NCBI RefSeq assembly: GCF_000760935.2
Contig: NZ_CP049744.1
Coordinates: forward strand, 1,736,001-1,800,000
DNA: 64,000 bases
Reading direction: 5' to 3'
Source of the DNA: Rhodococcoides fascians A25f
GTDB taxonomy: Bacteria; Actinomycetota; Actinomycetes; Mycobacteriales; Mycobacteriaceae
Shown here one piece after another: positions 26,462-34,167 of this stretch. Position 1 is the first letter of the stretch. The number at the start of each line of letters is the position of its first letter. The notes beneath the pieces were generated by a model. That model was not told the DNA's origin, searched no databases, and saw nothing but the letters and a program-made list of their open reading frames with translations. The position numbers were made by a program, and so were the translations under genes.

Positions 26462-27478
26462 TTACTTCACCCAGTGCTCGGGCGGGACCAGTTCGTCCGG
26501 CTTCGGCGGTGGCGGAGCGGTGCCGTCGCCGAAGGGTGATCCGCCCAGTGATTCCCGCCCGTGCGGCTCCAGCCAGCCTTGTAGATCCGGGCCCTTCGGC
26601 ACGATGCCCGACGGGTTGATGTCGGTGTGCACCTCGTAGTAGTGCCGCTTGATGTGGTCGAAGTCGACGGTGTCGCCGAACCCGGGGGTCTGAAAGAGGT
26701 CGCGGGCGTAGTTCCACAGCACCGGCATTTCGGTGAGTTTGCTGCGGTTGCACTTGAAGTGGCCGTGGTAGACGGGATCGAAGCGCACCAGGGTGGTGAA
26801 CAGGCGTACGTCGGCTTCGGTGATGTGGTCTCCGACGAGGTAACGCTGCGTGGACAGGCGTTCGACGAGCCAGTCGAGGCGCGCGAACAGTCTGTCGTAT
26901 GCCTTGTCGTATGCCTCCTGCGAACCGGCGAACCCGCAGCGGTAGACGCCGTTGTTGACGTCTCGGAACACGAGGTCGGCCACCTCGTCGATCTCGCCGC
27001 GCAGTGCTTCGGGGTACAGGTCGGGGGCACCGTCTCGGTGGTACTGCGTCCACTCGGTCGACAGATCCAGCGTGATCTGCGGGTAATCGTTGGTCACGAC
27101 CTCGCCGGTAGGGACGTCGACGATGGCGGGGACGGTGATACCGCGCTCGTAGTCCGGGAACCGGGCGAAGTAGGCGTCCTGCAGCCTCTCGATGTTCAGA
27201 ACCGAATCGATCCCACCGGGCTCTTCCTGGAAGTTCCAGCTGCGCGGGTCGTGGGTCGGCCCCGGAATGCCCAGGGAGAGAACATCTTCGAGTCCCAGGA
27301 GTCGACGTACGATGATGGACCGATGAGCCCACGGGCAGGCGCGCGCAGCAATCAGGCGATACCGTCCCGGCTCCACCGGATAACCGTCTCGGCCATCGGC
27401 GGTGATGCGTGTCGGTATGTAGTTGGTGTCGCGCTCGAATTCCTTGCCCGGTTCCACGTATGCGGCGTCATCGGCCAT
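26462..27478 (-). CDS. Xi-class glutathione transferase-like (S-glutathionyl-hydroquinone reductase family)
   Basis: The 338-residue thioredoxin-fold plus all-alpha protein has the Xi-class catalytic motif CPWAH at 48-52 and the downstream TNDYPQI...and VYRCGFA...QEAYD patterns. Homologues reduce glutathionyl-hydroquinones. Actinobacteria make mycothiol, not glutathione, so the true substrate is probably a mycothiolyl-quinone conjugate (inference). The start ATG at 27476-27478 has GAGGAG upstream. It follows the GNAT gene in the same direction. Confidence 0.88.
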   Translation of the reverse strand: MADDAAYVEPGKEFERDTNYIPTRITADGRDGYPVEPGRYRLIAARACPWAHRSIIVRRLLGLEDVLSLGIPGPTHDPRSWNFQEEPGGIDSVLNIERLQDAYFARFPDYERGITVPAIVDVPTGEVVTNDYPQITLDLSTEWTQYHRDGAPDLYPEALRGEIDEVADLVFRDVNNGVYRCGFAGSQEAYDKAYDRLFARLDWLVERLSTQRYLVGDHITEADVRLFTTLVRFDPVYHGHFKCNRSKLTEMPVLWNYARDLFQTPGFGDTVDFDHIKRHYYEVHTDINPSGIVPKGPDLQGWLEPHGRESLGGSPFGDGTAPPPPKPDELVPPEHWVK

Positions 27479-27544
27479 GCTTGTTGCTCCTCACCTCGAC
27501 TGGTTCTTTCCGACGCTACCCAGTTCGGAGCCTCCTCAACCGGG

Positions 27545-28288
27545 TCAGGGTCGAACCGCAGCCGTGTGGCACACGCCGATTTCGGTGTATCCCAGCCGCG
27601 CGGCGAGGCGTCGGGCAATGGAGTTCTCGGGTCGCGAGCGCCACTGCGGGATCAAGCCCTCGTCGATGGCGTCGTTGGTGGCCAGTCGGCCGACCACCTG
27701 AGCGTGACCCCGTCGGCGATGATCCGGGTCGGTCAGGACGCGCATGTCGGCCAGAATCAGCTGCTCTTCCGAGTAGCCGGCCGCGGCGAGGGACCGCGCC
27801 GAGTCCGCTGGTCTGTCGTCGCCGAGCAGCGTGAACCAGTTCCGTGAGACGGATTCTCCGAATGCCTCGGCAACGTCGGCATCACTGCACTGCGCCGCCA
27901 GGTTGCGGACGTGCACAGCATCGTGGGAGATCAGCGGATCGTGCACATCGATGGAGTGGCCGATGTCCGAGCCGTACGCCAGCGAGTGGGTGCCGATCTC
28001 GTAGCGCTCCGAACGGTCGCCGAGAATCGAGGACATCCAGGTTCGGTCCGCACCGGGCCGGCCGGTCATCGAGCGGGAAGCATCCACCGCCCAGGACGGC
28101 CCTGCGGTCACAGTGGTCCCGGCCAGTTGCAGCACGGTGATGTTCTCCGTCGACACGAGATGTTCGACGCGGTCGGCGTCGGTGTCGAGGGCCGTGTCGT
28201 CCAGGCCCAGTTGTCGACACCAGGCCAGGCGAACGATGTCGAGTTTGTGGGGGTCGAATCGGACGTCGTCGAAGAGGGGGAGATCCAC
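27545..28288 (-). CDS. GNAT-like acetyltransferase
   Basis: The 247-residue protein has an N-terminal half of unknown type (MDLPLFDDVRFDPHKL) and a C-terminal GNAT-like core with the acetyl-CoA loop RRRGHAQVVG (around residue 195) and the final strand RLAARLGYTEIGVC. The first half may be a degenerate second GNAT domain. The start is GTG at 28286-28288. The acceptor is unknown. It is the first gene ahead of the Xi-class GST and is divergent from cspA. Confidence 0.7.
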   Translation of the reverse strand: MDLPLFDDVRFDPHKLDIVRLAWCRQLGLDDTALDTDADRVEHLVSTENITVLQLAGTTVTAGPSWAVDASRSMTGRPGADRTWMSSILGDRSERYEIGTHSLAYGSDIGHSIDVHDPLISHDAVHVRNLAAQCSDADVAEAFGESVSRNWFTLLGDDRPADSARSLAAAGYSEEQLILADMRVLTDPDHRRRGHAQVVGRLATNDAIDEGLIPQWRSRPENSIARRLAARLGYTEIGVCHTAAVRP

Positions 28289-28461
28289 ATATCGAGACTA
28301 GCCATCACGCCTGTGGGCGACGTTCTGGTTTCACCGTCCAAAAGCAATCTTTCGAACTTTTTTGCCCCCGGTGTTTCGCTCAGCGCCGATAGATGGCAGA
28401 CTCGCATTTGAGATTAGAGCTTCGACGTGAAGATCTAGCTCGCTTACAGAAGGTTTACAGA

Positions 28462-28665
28462 ATGACGCAGGGCAGTGTGAAGTGGTTCAACGGCGAAAAG
28501 GGCTTCGGCTTCATCGAGCAGGATGGTGGCGGACCGGACGTTTTCGTTCATTACTCGGAGATTCAGGGTAGCGGCTTCAAGTCGCTCGACGAGGGCCAGC
28601 GCGTGGAGTTCGAGGTGGGCCAGGGTCAGAAGGGCCCCCAGGCTACCGGCGTCCGCGCCATCTGA
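28462..28665 (+). CDS. cspA: Cold-shock protein (CspA family)
   Basis: The 67-residue single CSD-fold RNA chaperone has RNP1 KGFGFI at 13-18 and RNP2 VFVHY at 27-31. The start ATG at 28462 is preceded by AAGG. Frames starting earlier would place extra residues before the conserved [11 protein letters not shown] 173-bp leader separates it from the divergent GNAT gene, long enough for the structured 5' UTR common to cold-shock genes. A strong terminator follows at 28739-28778. Confidence 0.96.
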   Translation: MTQGSVKWFNGEKGFGFIEQDGGGPDVFVHYSEIQGSGFKSLDEGQRVEFEVGQGQKGPQATGVRAI

Positions 28666-28738
28666 TTCAAGCTTCGTAACCCGATTTCTCCTGGCGGAGT
28701 GACCTTCTCGAAGTAATCTCCACCAGAAACTCGGTGAC

Positions 28739-28778
28739 AAGGCCGGATACACGGAAGAAATTCCGAGTATCCGGCCTT
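28739..28778 (+). terminator. Intrinsic terminator of cspA
   Basis: A 12-bp perfect stem (28739-28750 with 28767-28778) carries an inner CGGAA/TTCCG pairing in the loop and is followed by CGTCTGTTCT. It lies 73 bp past the cspA stop. Confidence 0.8.
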
Positions 28779-28910
28779 CGTCTGTTCTAGCGGGACATCG
28801 ACTACGGTCGGTGTCCTTTTGCGTTCTCGATAGTGCATGTGTGCAGTATGTCCGTTTGATGCCCAGGTCAGAGCATTGTCCGGGTTGCTCTTCATCGAAC
28901 CATCACCGTA

Positions 28911-28926
28911 TATTCCAACTGGAATA
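28911..28926. promoter_or_regulatory. Probable PadR operator
   Basis: A perfect palindrome TATTCCA-AC-TGGAATA lies 29 bp upstream of the PadR gene, in an AT-rich patch that probably holds the promoter. It is well placed for autorepression of the padR-MFS operon. Confidence 0.7.
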
Positions 28927-28955
28927 ATTCGATTGGGATATCGAGATGGGGGGCG

Positions 28956-29591
28956 ATGCGAGGGGATGCAGTGAATCCGCTGGGGGTCTCGGTCCTCGCC
29001 CTGCTCTCGGAGGGGCCGATGCATCCCTACGAGATGTATCAGCTCCTTCTCGAGCGCAAAGAGGACCGAATCGTCAAGATCCGCCCCGGTTCGCTGTATC
29101 ACGCAGTTGCTCGACTCCACGGGCGGGAGTTGATCACCGAGGTCGGCACCGACCGCGGGGGAAATCGTCCCGAGCGCACGACCTACGAGATCACCCCCGC
29201 CGGTAGGCGGGTCCTCGTCGATCGGCTCGCCGAGATCCTTCGCTCCCCGGTGCGCGAATATCCACAGTTCACCCTCGGCCTGTCCGAGATGCACAACCTA
29301 CCGGCGTCCGAGGCGATCGCGTTGCTCCGTGGGCGCATCGAAGACCTGTCGCTCGAGATCGAGGAACTGTCCGGATTCCAGCTCCTGGCGCGAGAACGCA
29401 AGTCGTCCGAAATCTACTGGGCTGGAATCGATTACACGTACCACATGCTGGCCGCTGAAGTGAAGTGGTTGACGAGCTACATCGATCGCCTCGACAGCGG
29501 CGAGCTCGAGTGGCCGCATGCCATTTCCGCACAGCACGCCACCCTGACCGATCGGCACCGACCACACGACCCCGACACCTCGGGGCACTAG
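28956..29591 (+). CDS. PadR-family transcriptional regulator
   Basis: The 211-residue protein has an N-terminal winged helix (VSVLALLSEGPMHPYEMYQLL, residues about 11-31, then IRPGSLYHAVARLHGRELI) and a C-terminal coiled helical dimerisation domain (about 110-190). The ATG at 28956 has a G-rich site before it. A GTG at 28971 with GAGGGG upstream is an equally good start. It is followed after 9 bp by an MFS exporter gene. PadR repressors typically release such pumps when they bind a drug or phenolic compound. Confidence 0.9.
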   Translation: MRGDAVNPLGVSVLALLSEGPMHPYEMYQLLLERKEDRIVKIRPGSLYHAVARLHGRELITEVGTDRGGNRPERTTYEITPAGRRVLVDRLAEILRSPVREYPQFTLGLSEMHNLPASEAIALLRGRIEDLSLEIEELSGFQLLARERKSSEIYWAGIDYTYHMLAAEVKWLTSYIDRLDSGELEWPHAISAQHATLTDRHRPHDPDTSGH

Positions 29592-29600
29592 GAGAGCACA

Positions 29601-31055
29601 ATGAACGCCGTCGAGACCGCGCCGTTGCACAACGACATCAGACCGTGGCCCGCCCTGTGGGCGCTGTGCCTGGGATTCTTCATGATTCTGGTGGACACCA
29701 CCATCGTGGCCGTCGCTCAGCCCGCGATTCTCGCCGGTCTGAACACGGACATCAACAACGTCATCTGGGTCACCAGTGCGTACCTCCTGGCCTACGCCGT
29801 TCCATTACTGGTCACGGGTCGGATGGGTGACAAGTTCGGCCCGAAGAACCTGTACATCGCCGGCCTCGTGCTCTTCACCCTCGCGTCCGTGTGGTGTGGA
29901 CTGTCGGGATCGATCGAGATGCTCATCGCGGCGCGTGCGGTTCAGGGTCTCGGCGCGGCGATGATCACCCCGCAGACGATGGCCGTGATCACTCGTGTGT
30001 TTCCGGCGGAGAAGCGCGGAACTGCGATGGGAGCATGGGGCGCAGTCGCAGGCGTCGCGACGCTCGTCGGGCCGATTCTCGGCGGTGTACTGGTCGACTC
30101 GCTCGGCTGGGAGTGGATCTTCTTCATCAACGTGCCGGTCGGAATTATCGCAATTGCGTTGGCGCTGAAGTTCGTTCCGGTGTTGCCGACCCACGATCAC
30201 AAGTTCGATCTACTGGGCGTTGCGCTCAGTGCCATCGGGCTCTTCTGCATCGTCTTCGGCATTCAGGAAGGTCAGAAGTACGACTGGGGTACCGGCGTCT
30301 GGGTCCTCATCGGTGTGGGGTTGCTCGTCTTCGCGGGGTTCGTCTACTGGCAGTCCGTGAACACCAGCGAGCCGCTGGTGCCTTTGGCACTGTTCCGCGA
30401 CCGGAACTTCTCGCTGTCCAACATCGGTATCGCAGCCATGGGCTTCGCGATGTCCGGCATGATGCTGCCGATCATGTTCTACGCGCAGAGTGTCACCGGT
30501 TTGACGCCTACCCGATCGGCGCTGCTGTTCGTGCCGATGGCGCTGCTCACCGGAATCCTCGCGCCCAATGTCGGCAAGCTCGTCGACAAGACGCATCCCC
30601 GCTACATCGCCGGATCCGGATTGTTCATCCTGGCGGCCGCGCTGCTGTGGTTCGCGTACGAGATGACGCCCACCACCGCGATCTGGAAGCTGCTTCTGCC
30701 CATCGCGGCGATGGGCGTGGCGAACGCGCTGATCTGGTCTCCGTTGGCGGCCACCGCAACTCGTAACCTGCCGATGAGTCAGGCGGGCGCGGGCTCGGGC
30801 ATCTACAACACCACCCGCATGATCGGCTCGGTACTCGGTAGCGCCGGCATCGGCGCGCTCATCCAATCGCGCTTGGCCGCCGAACTACCTACCGGTGGAT
30901 CAGCTTCGGGCGCAAACGAATTCGCCGGCCGCGTCCCCGAAATGCTGCGCGACGGATTCACCACCGCCATGTCGCAGTCGCTGATTCTGCCCGCCGCCGT
31001 GCTGATCGTCGGCATGATCGCGGTCTGCTTCTACGCCCGGCCCGCGTTCAAGTAA
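29601..31055 (+). CDS. MFS multidrug exporter, DHA2 (EmrB/QacA) family
   Basis: The 484-residue inner-membrane proton antiporter has about 14 helices. Family motifs seen are DTTIVAVAQPAI (helix 1), the motif A-like RMGDKFGPKNLY and motif C-like GAVAGVATLVGPILGGVL in helix 5. It is preceded by an AGGAG site at 29591-29595. It is co-transcribed with the PadR gene, so the pair looks like an inducible drug-efflux operon. Confidence 0.92.
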   Translation: MNAVETAPLHNDIRPWPALWALCLGFFMILVDTTIVAVAQPAILAGLNTDINNVIWVTSAYLLAYAVPLLVTGRMGDKFGPKNLYIAGLVLFTLASVWCGLSGSIEMLIAARAVQGLGAAMITPQTMAVITRVFPAEKRGTAMGAWGAVAGVATLVGPILGGVLVDSLGWEWIFFINVPVGIIAIALALKFVPVLPTHDHKFDLLGVALSAIGLFCIVFGIQEGQKYDWGTGVWVLIGVGLLVFAGFVYWQSVNTSEPLVPLALFRDRNFSLSNIGIAAMGFAMSGMMLPIMFYAQSVTGLTPTRSALLFVPMALLTGILAPNVGKLVDKTHPRYIAGSGLFILAAALLWFAYEMTPTTAIWKLLLPIAAMGVANALIWSPLAATATRNLPMSQAGAGSGIYNTTRMIGSVLGSAGIGALIQSRLAAELPTGGSASGANEFAGRVPEMLRDGFTTAMSQSLILPAAVLIVGMIAVCFYARPAFK

Positions 31056-31064
31056 GTGCCTGCG

Positions 31065-31145
31065 GCAGTGGTGTGGCTCCGATCCCTGGTCGCTCCGCAG
31101 GCTCCGCTCCTGTGTGCCCCTTGCGGCACATAACCACACCACTGC
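31065..31145. repeat. Long inverted repeat with embedded dispersed repeats after the MFS gene
   Basis: GCAGTGGTGTGG (31065-31076) pairs perfectly with 31134-31145, 57 bases apart. The interior contains a copy (31088-31110) of the GGTCGCTCCGCAGGCTCC-type repeat. It lies between the convergent MFS and acyl-CoA dehydrogenase genes and may act as a terminator. Confidence 0.55.
31088..31110. repeat. Dispersed repeat, copy 1 (near copy)
   Basis: GGTCGCTCCGCAGGCTCCGCTCC differs from 31152-31174 at two positions and lies 41 bp from it, inside the long inverted repeat after the MFS gene. Confidence 0.65.
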
Positions 31146-31150
31146 TCATC

Positions 31151-31174
31151 GGGTCGTTCCGCAGGCTCCACTCC
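31151..31174. repeat. Dispersed repeat, copy 2 (24 bp, identical to 37134-37157)
   Basis: The 24-bp sequence beginning GGGTCGTTCCGCAGGCTC recurs exactly at 37134-37157. A near copy with two changes lies at 31088-31110. It is intergenic, 14 bp past the end of the acyl-CoA dehydrogenase gene. Confidence 0.75.
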
Positions 31175-31187
31175 TACGCGAAGTGCA

Positions 31188-32333
31188 CTACAGGCCCAGA
31201 TCCCGGCCGATCAGTTCCTTCATGATTTCGTTCGATCCGGCCCAGATCTTCGTCACGCGAGCGTCTTTCCAGGCGCGGGCGGCGCGGTATTCGTTCATGA
31301 ATCCGTAGCCGCCGTGCAACTGGACGCAGTGGTCGAGGATTTCGTTCTGCACCTGCGAGCTCCACCACTTCGCCTTGGCTGCGTCGATGGCGGTCAGCTC
31401 TCCGATTCCGTGGGCGGCGATGCAGTTGTCGATGTACGCCTGTGCCACATCGAGTTTGGTGACGAGCTCGGCGAGCAGAAACTTGTTCCACTGCAACGAG
31501 CCGATCTGCTGACCGAATGCCTTGCGGTCCTTGGCGTACTGCAGCGTCTCCTCCAGAATGGGGCGGACGTGTCCGAGGTTGGCCACCGAGCAGCTGATGC
31601 GTTCCTGGGGGAGCAGCTGCATCATGTGGATGAAGCCGCCGTCGAATTCGCCGATCATGTTCGAGCTCGGCACCCGCACGTTCTCGAAGAACAATTCGGC
31701 AGTGTCGGATTCGGGCTGACCGACCTTGTCGAGCTTGCGGCCGCGAGAGAACCCTTCGGTGCCGTTCTCGACGGCGAAGAGCGTGATGCCCTTGGCCTTC
31801 TTCTCCGGCGTCGTACGAGTCGCGACGATGACGAGATCGGCGGAGTTGCCGTTGGTGATGAAGGTCTTGGATCCGTTGATGATGAAGTCGTCGCCGTCCT
31901 TGACGGCGGTGGTCTTCAGCGCGGCCAGGTCGGAGCCACCGGACGGCTCAGTCATGGCGATCGCGGTGAGGATCTCGCCGCTGCAGAAGCCGGGCAGCCA
32001 ACGCTTCTTCTGCTCCTCGGTGGTGAGCTTGACGAGATACGGAGCCACGATGTCCACGTGAATACCGAAGCACGACGCCACCGCGGCACTCGAGCGGGCG
32101 AGTTCCTCGGCGAGGACGGCGTTGAATCGGTAGTCCTCGGCTCCACTGCCGCCGTATTCCTCCGGTACTTCGAGCCCGAGGAAGCCGTTGCGTCCTGCTT
32201 CGAGCCAGATCTCGCGGTCGATGTACCGCTGTTCGACGAGCTTCTCCTCGACCGGGGTGATGGTTCGGGTGACGAACTCGCGCACCGATGCACGGAAGTC
32301 CTCGTGATCGGCCTCGAACAGGCTGCGCTTCAT
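31188..32333 (-). CDS. Acyl-CoA dehydrogenase
   Basis: The 381-residue FAD enzyme catalyses alpha,beta-desaturation of acyl-CoAs. Its three-domain layout shows AMTEPSGGSDLAALKTTAVKDGDD in the central region and the C-terminal LHGGYGFMNEY and WAGSNEIMKELIGRDLGL. The final motif has Gly where MCAD has its catalytic Glu, as in the IVD/LCAD branch where the base lies in an earlier helix. The start ATG at 32331-32333 is preceded by AGAGGAA. It is divergent from the crotonase-deaminase operon. Confidence 0.92.
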   Translation of the reverse strand: MKRSLFEADHEDFRASVREFVTRTITPVEEKLVEQRYIDREIWLEAGRNGFLGLEVPEEYGGSGAEDYRFNAVLAEELARSSAAVASCFGIHVDIVAPYLVKLTTEEQKKRWLPGFCSGEILTAIAMTEPSGGSDLAALKTTAVKDGDDFIINGSKTFITNGNSADLVIVATRTTPEKKAKGITLFAVENGTEGFSRGRKLDKVGQPESDTAELFFENVRVPSSNMIGEFDGGFIHMMQLLPQERISCSVANLGHVRPILEETLQYAKDRKAFGQQIGSLQWNKFLLAELVTKLDVAQAYIDNCIAAHGIGELTAIDAAKAKWWSSQVQNEILDHCVQLHGGYGFMNEYRAARAWKDARVTKIWAGSNEIMKELIGRDLGL

Positions 32334-32413
32334 GTATGTGTTCCTCTCGGTAACGGTGACTTACCTGCGCACAATACTCGCTGGTAACAACCGTCCGAGA
32401 CGGGTGTGGCACT

Positions 32414-33214
32414 ATGCGAACCATGGCTGACGCACCCACTTCGCTCGTCCGATCCACCACCGATGCCGGCGCAGAGATCGCTGTGCTCACCTTCGACCAC
32501 GGTCCGCTCAACCTCTTCGACCAGGCCATGTTCGACGCGGTGGCCGCCGATATCGCCGATCTCGTCGCCAGTCCGCCCCGTGCAGTGCTGCTGCGCGCCG
32601 AGGGCAAGGTGAACTCGGCGGGCGTCGACGTGCACGTGTTCCAGGGTCTGTCCGCTGCGCAGGGTGCCGATCTGTGGCGTGGTTTGTTTGCCGACATCGC
32701 GCATCCGCTCGAAGCTCTGCCCTGCCCGGTGATCTACGCCGCGCACGGGTTGACGCTCACCGCGGCGTTCGAGATCTCGTTGGCCTGCGACATCATCCTC
32801 GCCGGTCCCAAGGCCAAGTTCGGTCTGGTCGAGACCGTCGTCGGGTTGACGCCGTCGATGGGTGGACCGCAGCGTCTGGCCGAGCGTGCCGGTTCGGGTC
32901 GGGCTCGCGAGCTCGTCATGACCGGAGATCTGTACGACGCGCAGACGCTGAAGGAGTGGGGCGTGGTCAATCAGATCCACGACGACGTCGACGCGGCGGC
33001 CCTCGCGCTGACCCATCGACTGGCCGACGGCCCCACCGTCGCGCACGCGGCAACCAAACAGATTGTGGCAGCGTGGCGTTCCGGTGGCGTGGCCCACGCG
33101 GACGAGATCACCTCGGAGGTCTCGGGCGCATTGTTCGAGACCGAGGATCTGCGCGGCGCGGTCGCGAGCTTCCTCGAGGTCGGCCCGGGTAAGGCGACGT
33201 ACACGGGCAAGTAG
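32414..33214 (+). CDS. Enoyl-CoA hydratase/isomerase family protein
   Basis: The 266-residue crotonase-fold enzyme has the oxyanion region GKVNSAGVDVHVFQ, then AFEISLACDIILAG and FGLVETVVGLTPSMGGPQRL. The last block contains one of the usual catalytic Glu residues. Its function is hydration or isomerisation of an enoyl-CoA in lipid breakdown. An alternative ATG at 32423 would give 263 residues; neither has a clear ribosome site. Adenine deaminase follows after 10 bp, so the two probably share an mRNA despite unrelated chemistry. Confidence 0.88.
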   Translation: MRTMADAPTSLVRSTTDAGAEIAVLTFDHGPLNLFDQAMFDAVAADIADLVASPPRAVLLRAEGKVNSAGVDVHVFQGLSAAQGADLWRGLFADIAHPLEALPCPVIYAAHGLTLTAAFEISLACDIILAGPKAKFGLVETVVGLTPSMGGPQRLAERAGSGRARELVMTGDLYDAQTLKEWGVVNQIHDDVDAAALALTHRLADGPTVAHAATKQIVAAWRSGGVAHADEITSEVSGALFETEDLRGAVASFLEVGPGKATYTGK

Positions 33215-33224
33215 AATCGTATGA

Positions 33225-34166
33225 GTGAGTAACGATCAGCTGGCCGAACTGCACCTGCACATCGAAGGGTCGCTCGAACCTCCGCTGATCTTCGATCTTG
33301 CCGAGCGCAACGCAATCACGCTGCCGTACAACGATATAGACGAACTACGCGCGAAGTACGAGTTCACGGACCTGCAGTCCTTCCTCGATCTGTACTACGC
33401 GAACATGGCCGTGTTGCAGACCGCCGAGGATTTCGCCGATCTGGCCCGGGCGTACTTCCGCCGCACCGCGCAGGCCGGGGTGACGCACGCGGAGATCTTC
33501 TTCGACCCGCAGGCGCACACCGAGCGCGGTGTACCGCTCCAGGCCGTCGTCGAGGGATTGGCCGACGCGTGTGCGACCAGTGAGCGCGAATTCGGCGTCA
33601 CCAGTGGGCTGATCGCGTCGATTCTGCGCGACAAGCCGGTACTGCACGCGAATCAACTGCTCGACGACCTGTTGGCGATGCAGGCTCCGATCATCGGCCT
33701 CGGTCTCGATTCCGCCGAAGTGGGCTACCCGCCGTCGCTGTTCGTCGATGTGTTCGCCAAGGCACGCGCCGAGGGTTTGCACGTGGTGGCTCACGCCGGT
33801 GAGGAAGGCCCGCCCGACTACATCTGGCAGGCACTGGATCTGCTGAAGGTCGAGCGCATCGATCATGGGGTTCGGTGCCTGGAAGACGAGGCACTGGTGA
33901 ATCGACTTGTCGAGGAACAGATTCCGCTCACCGTCTGCCCGCTGTCCAATGTCCGGCTCAAGGTGATCGACAACGTCGAGCAGCTGCCGTTGCGGCAGAT
34001 GCTCGAGCGCGGCCTGTCGGTGTCGATCAATTCCGACGATCCCGCCTACTTCGGCGGCTACGTCGACGACAACTTCTCTGCCCTCGAAGCGGGAATGGGC
34101 CTCACCGCGGCCGAGCGAAAGCAATTGGCCGAGAACTCGATTCGCGCGAGCTTCAGCACCTTGTAG
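33225..34166 (+). CDS. Adenine deaminase type 2 (adenosine deaminase family)
   Basis: The 313-residue zinc hydrolase is of the amidohydrolase/ADA fold. Metal and catalytic residues are H10 and H12 (ELHLHIEGS), H190 and E193 (HAGEEGPP), H214 and D271-D272 (SDDPAYFGGY). The FFDPQAHTERGV and DDPAYFGGY motifs are characteristic of the Aah1-like adenine deaminases rather than true adenosine deaminases, so the expected reaction is adenine to hypoxanthine. The start is GTG at 33225. Its stop is one base from the convergent molybdoenzyme gene. Confidence 0.88.
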   Translation: MSNDQLAELHLHIEGSLEPPLIFDLAERNAITLPYNDIDELRAKYEFTDLQSFLDLYYANMAVLQTAEDFADLARAYFRRTAQAGVTHAEIFFDPQAHTERGVPLQAVVEGLADACATSEREFGVTSGLIASILRDKPVLHANQLLDDLLAMQAPIIGLGLDSAEVGYPPSLFVDVFAKARAEGLHVVAHAGEEGPPDYIWQALDLLKVERIDHGVRCLEDEALVNRLVEEQIPLTVCPLSNVRLKVIDNVEQLPLRQMLERGLSVSINSDDPAYFGGYVDDNFSALEAGMGLTAAERKQLAENSIRASFSTL

Positions 34167-34167
34167 A

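Noticed and set aside
33225..34166. Adenosine deaminase proper.
   Set aside because: The FFDPQAHTERGV and DDPAYFGGY motifs match adenine deaminase type 2, so adenine is the likelier substrate.
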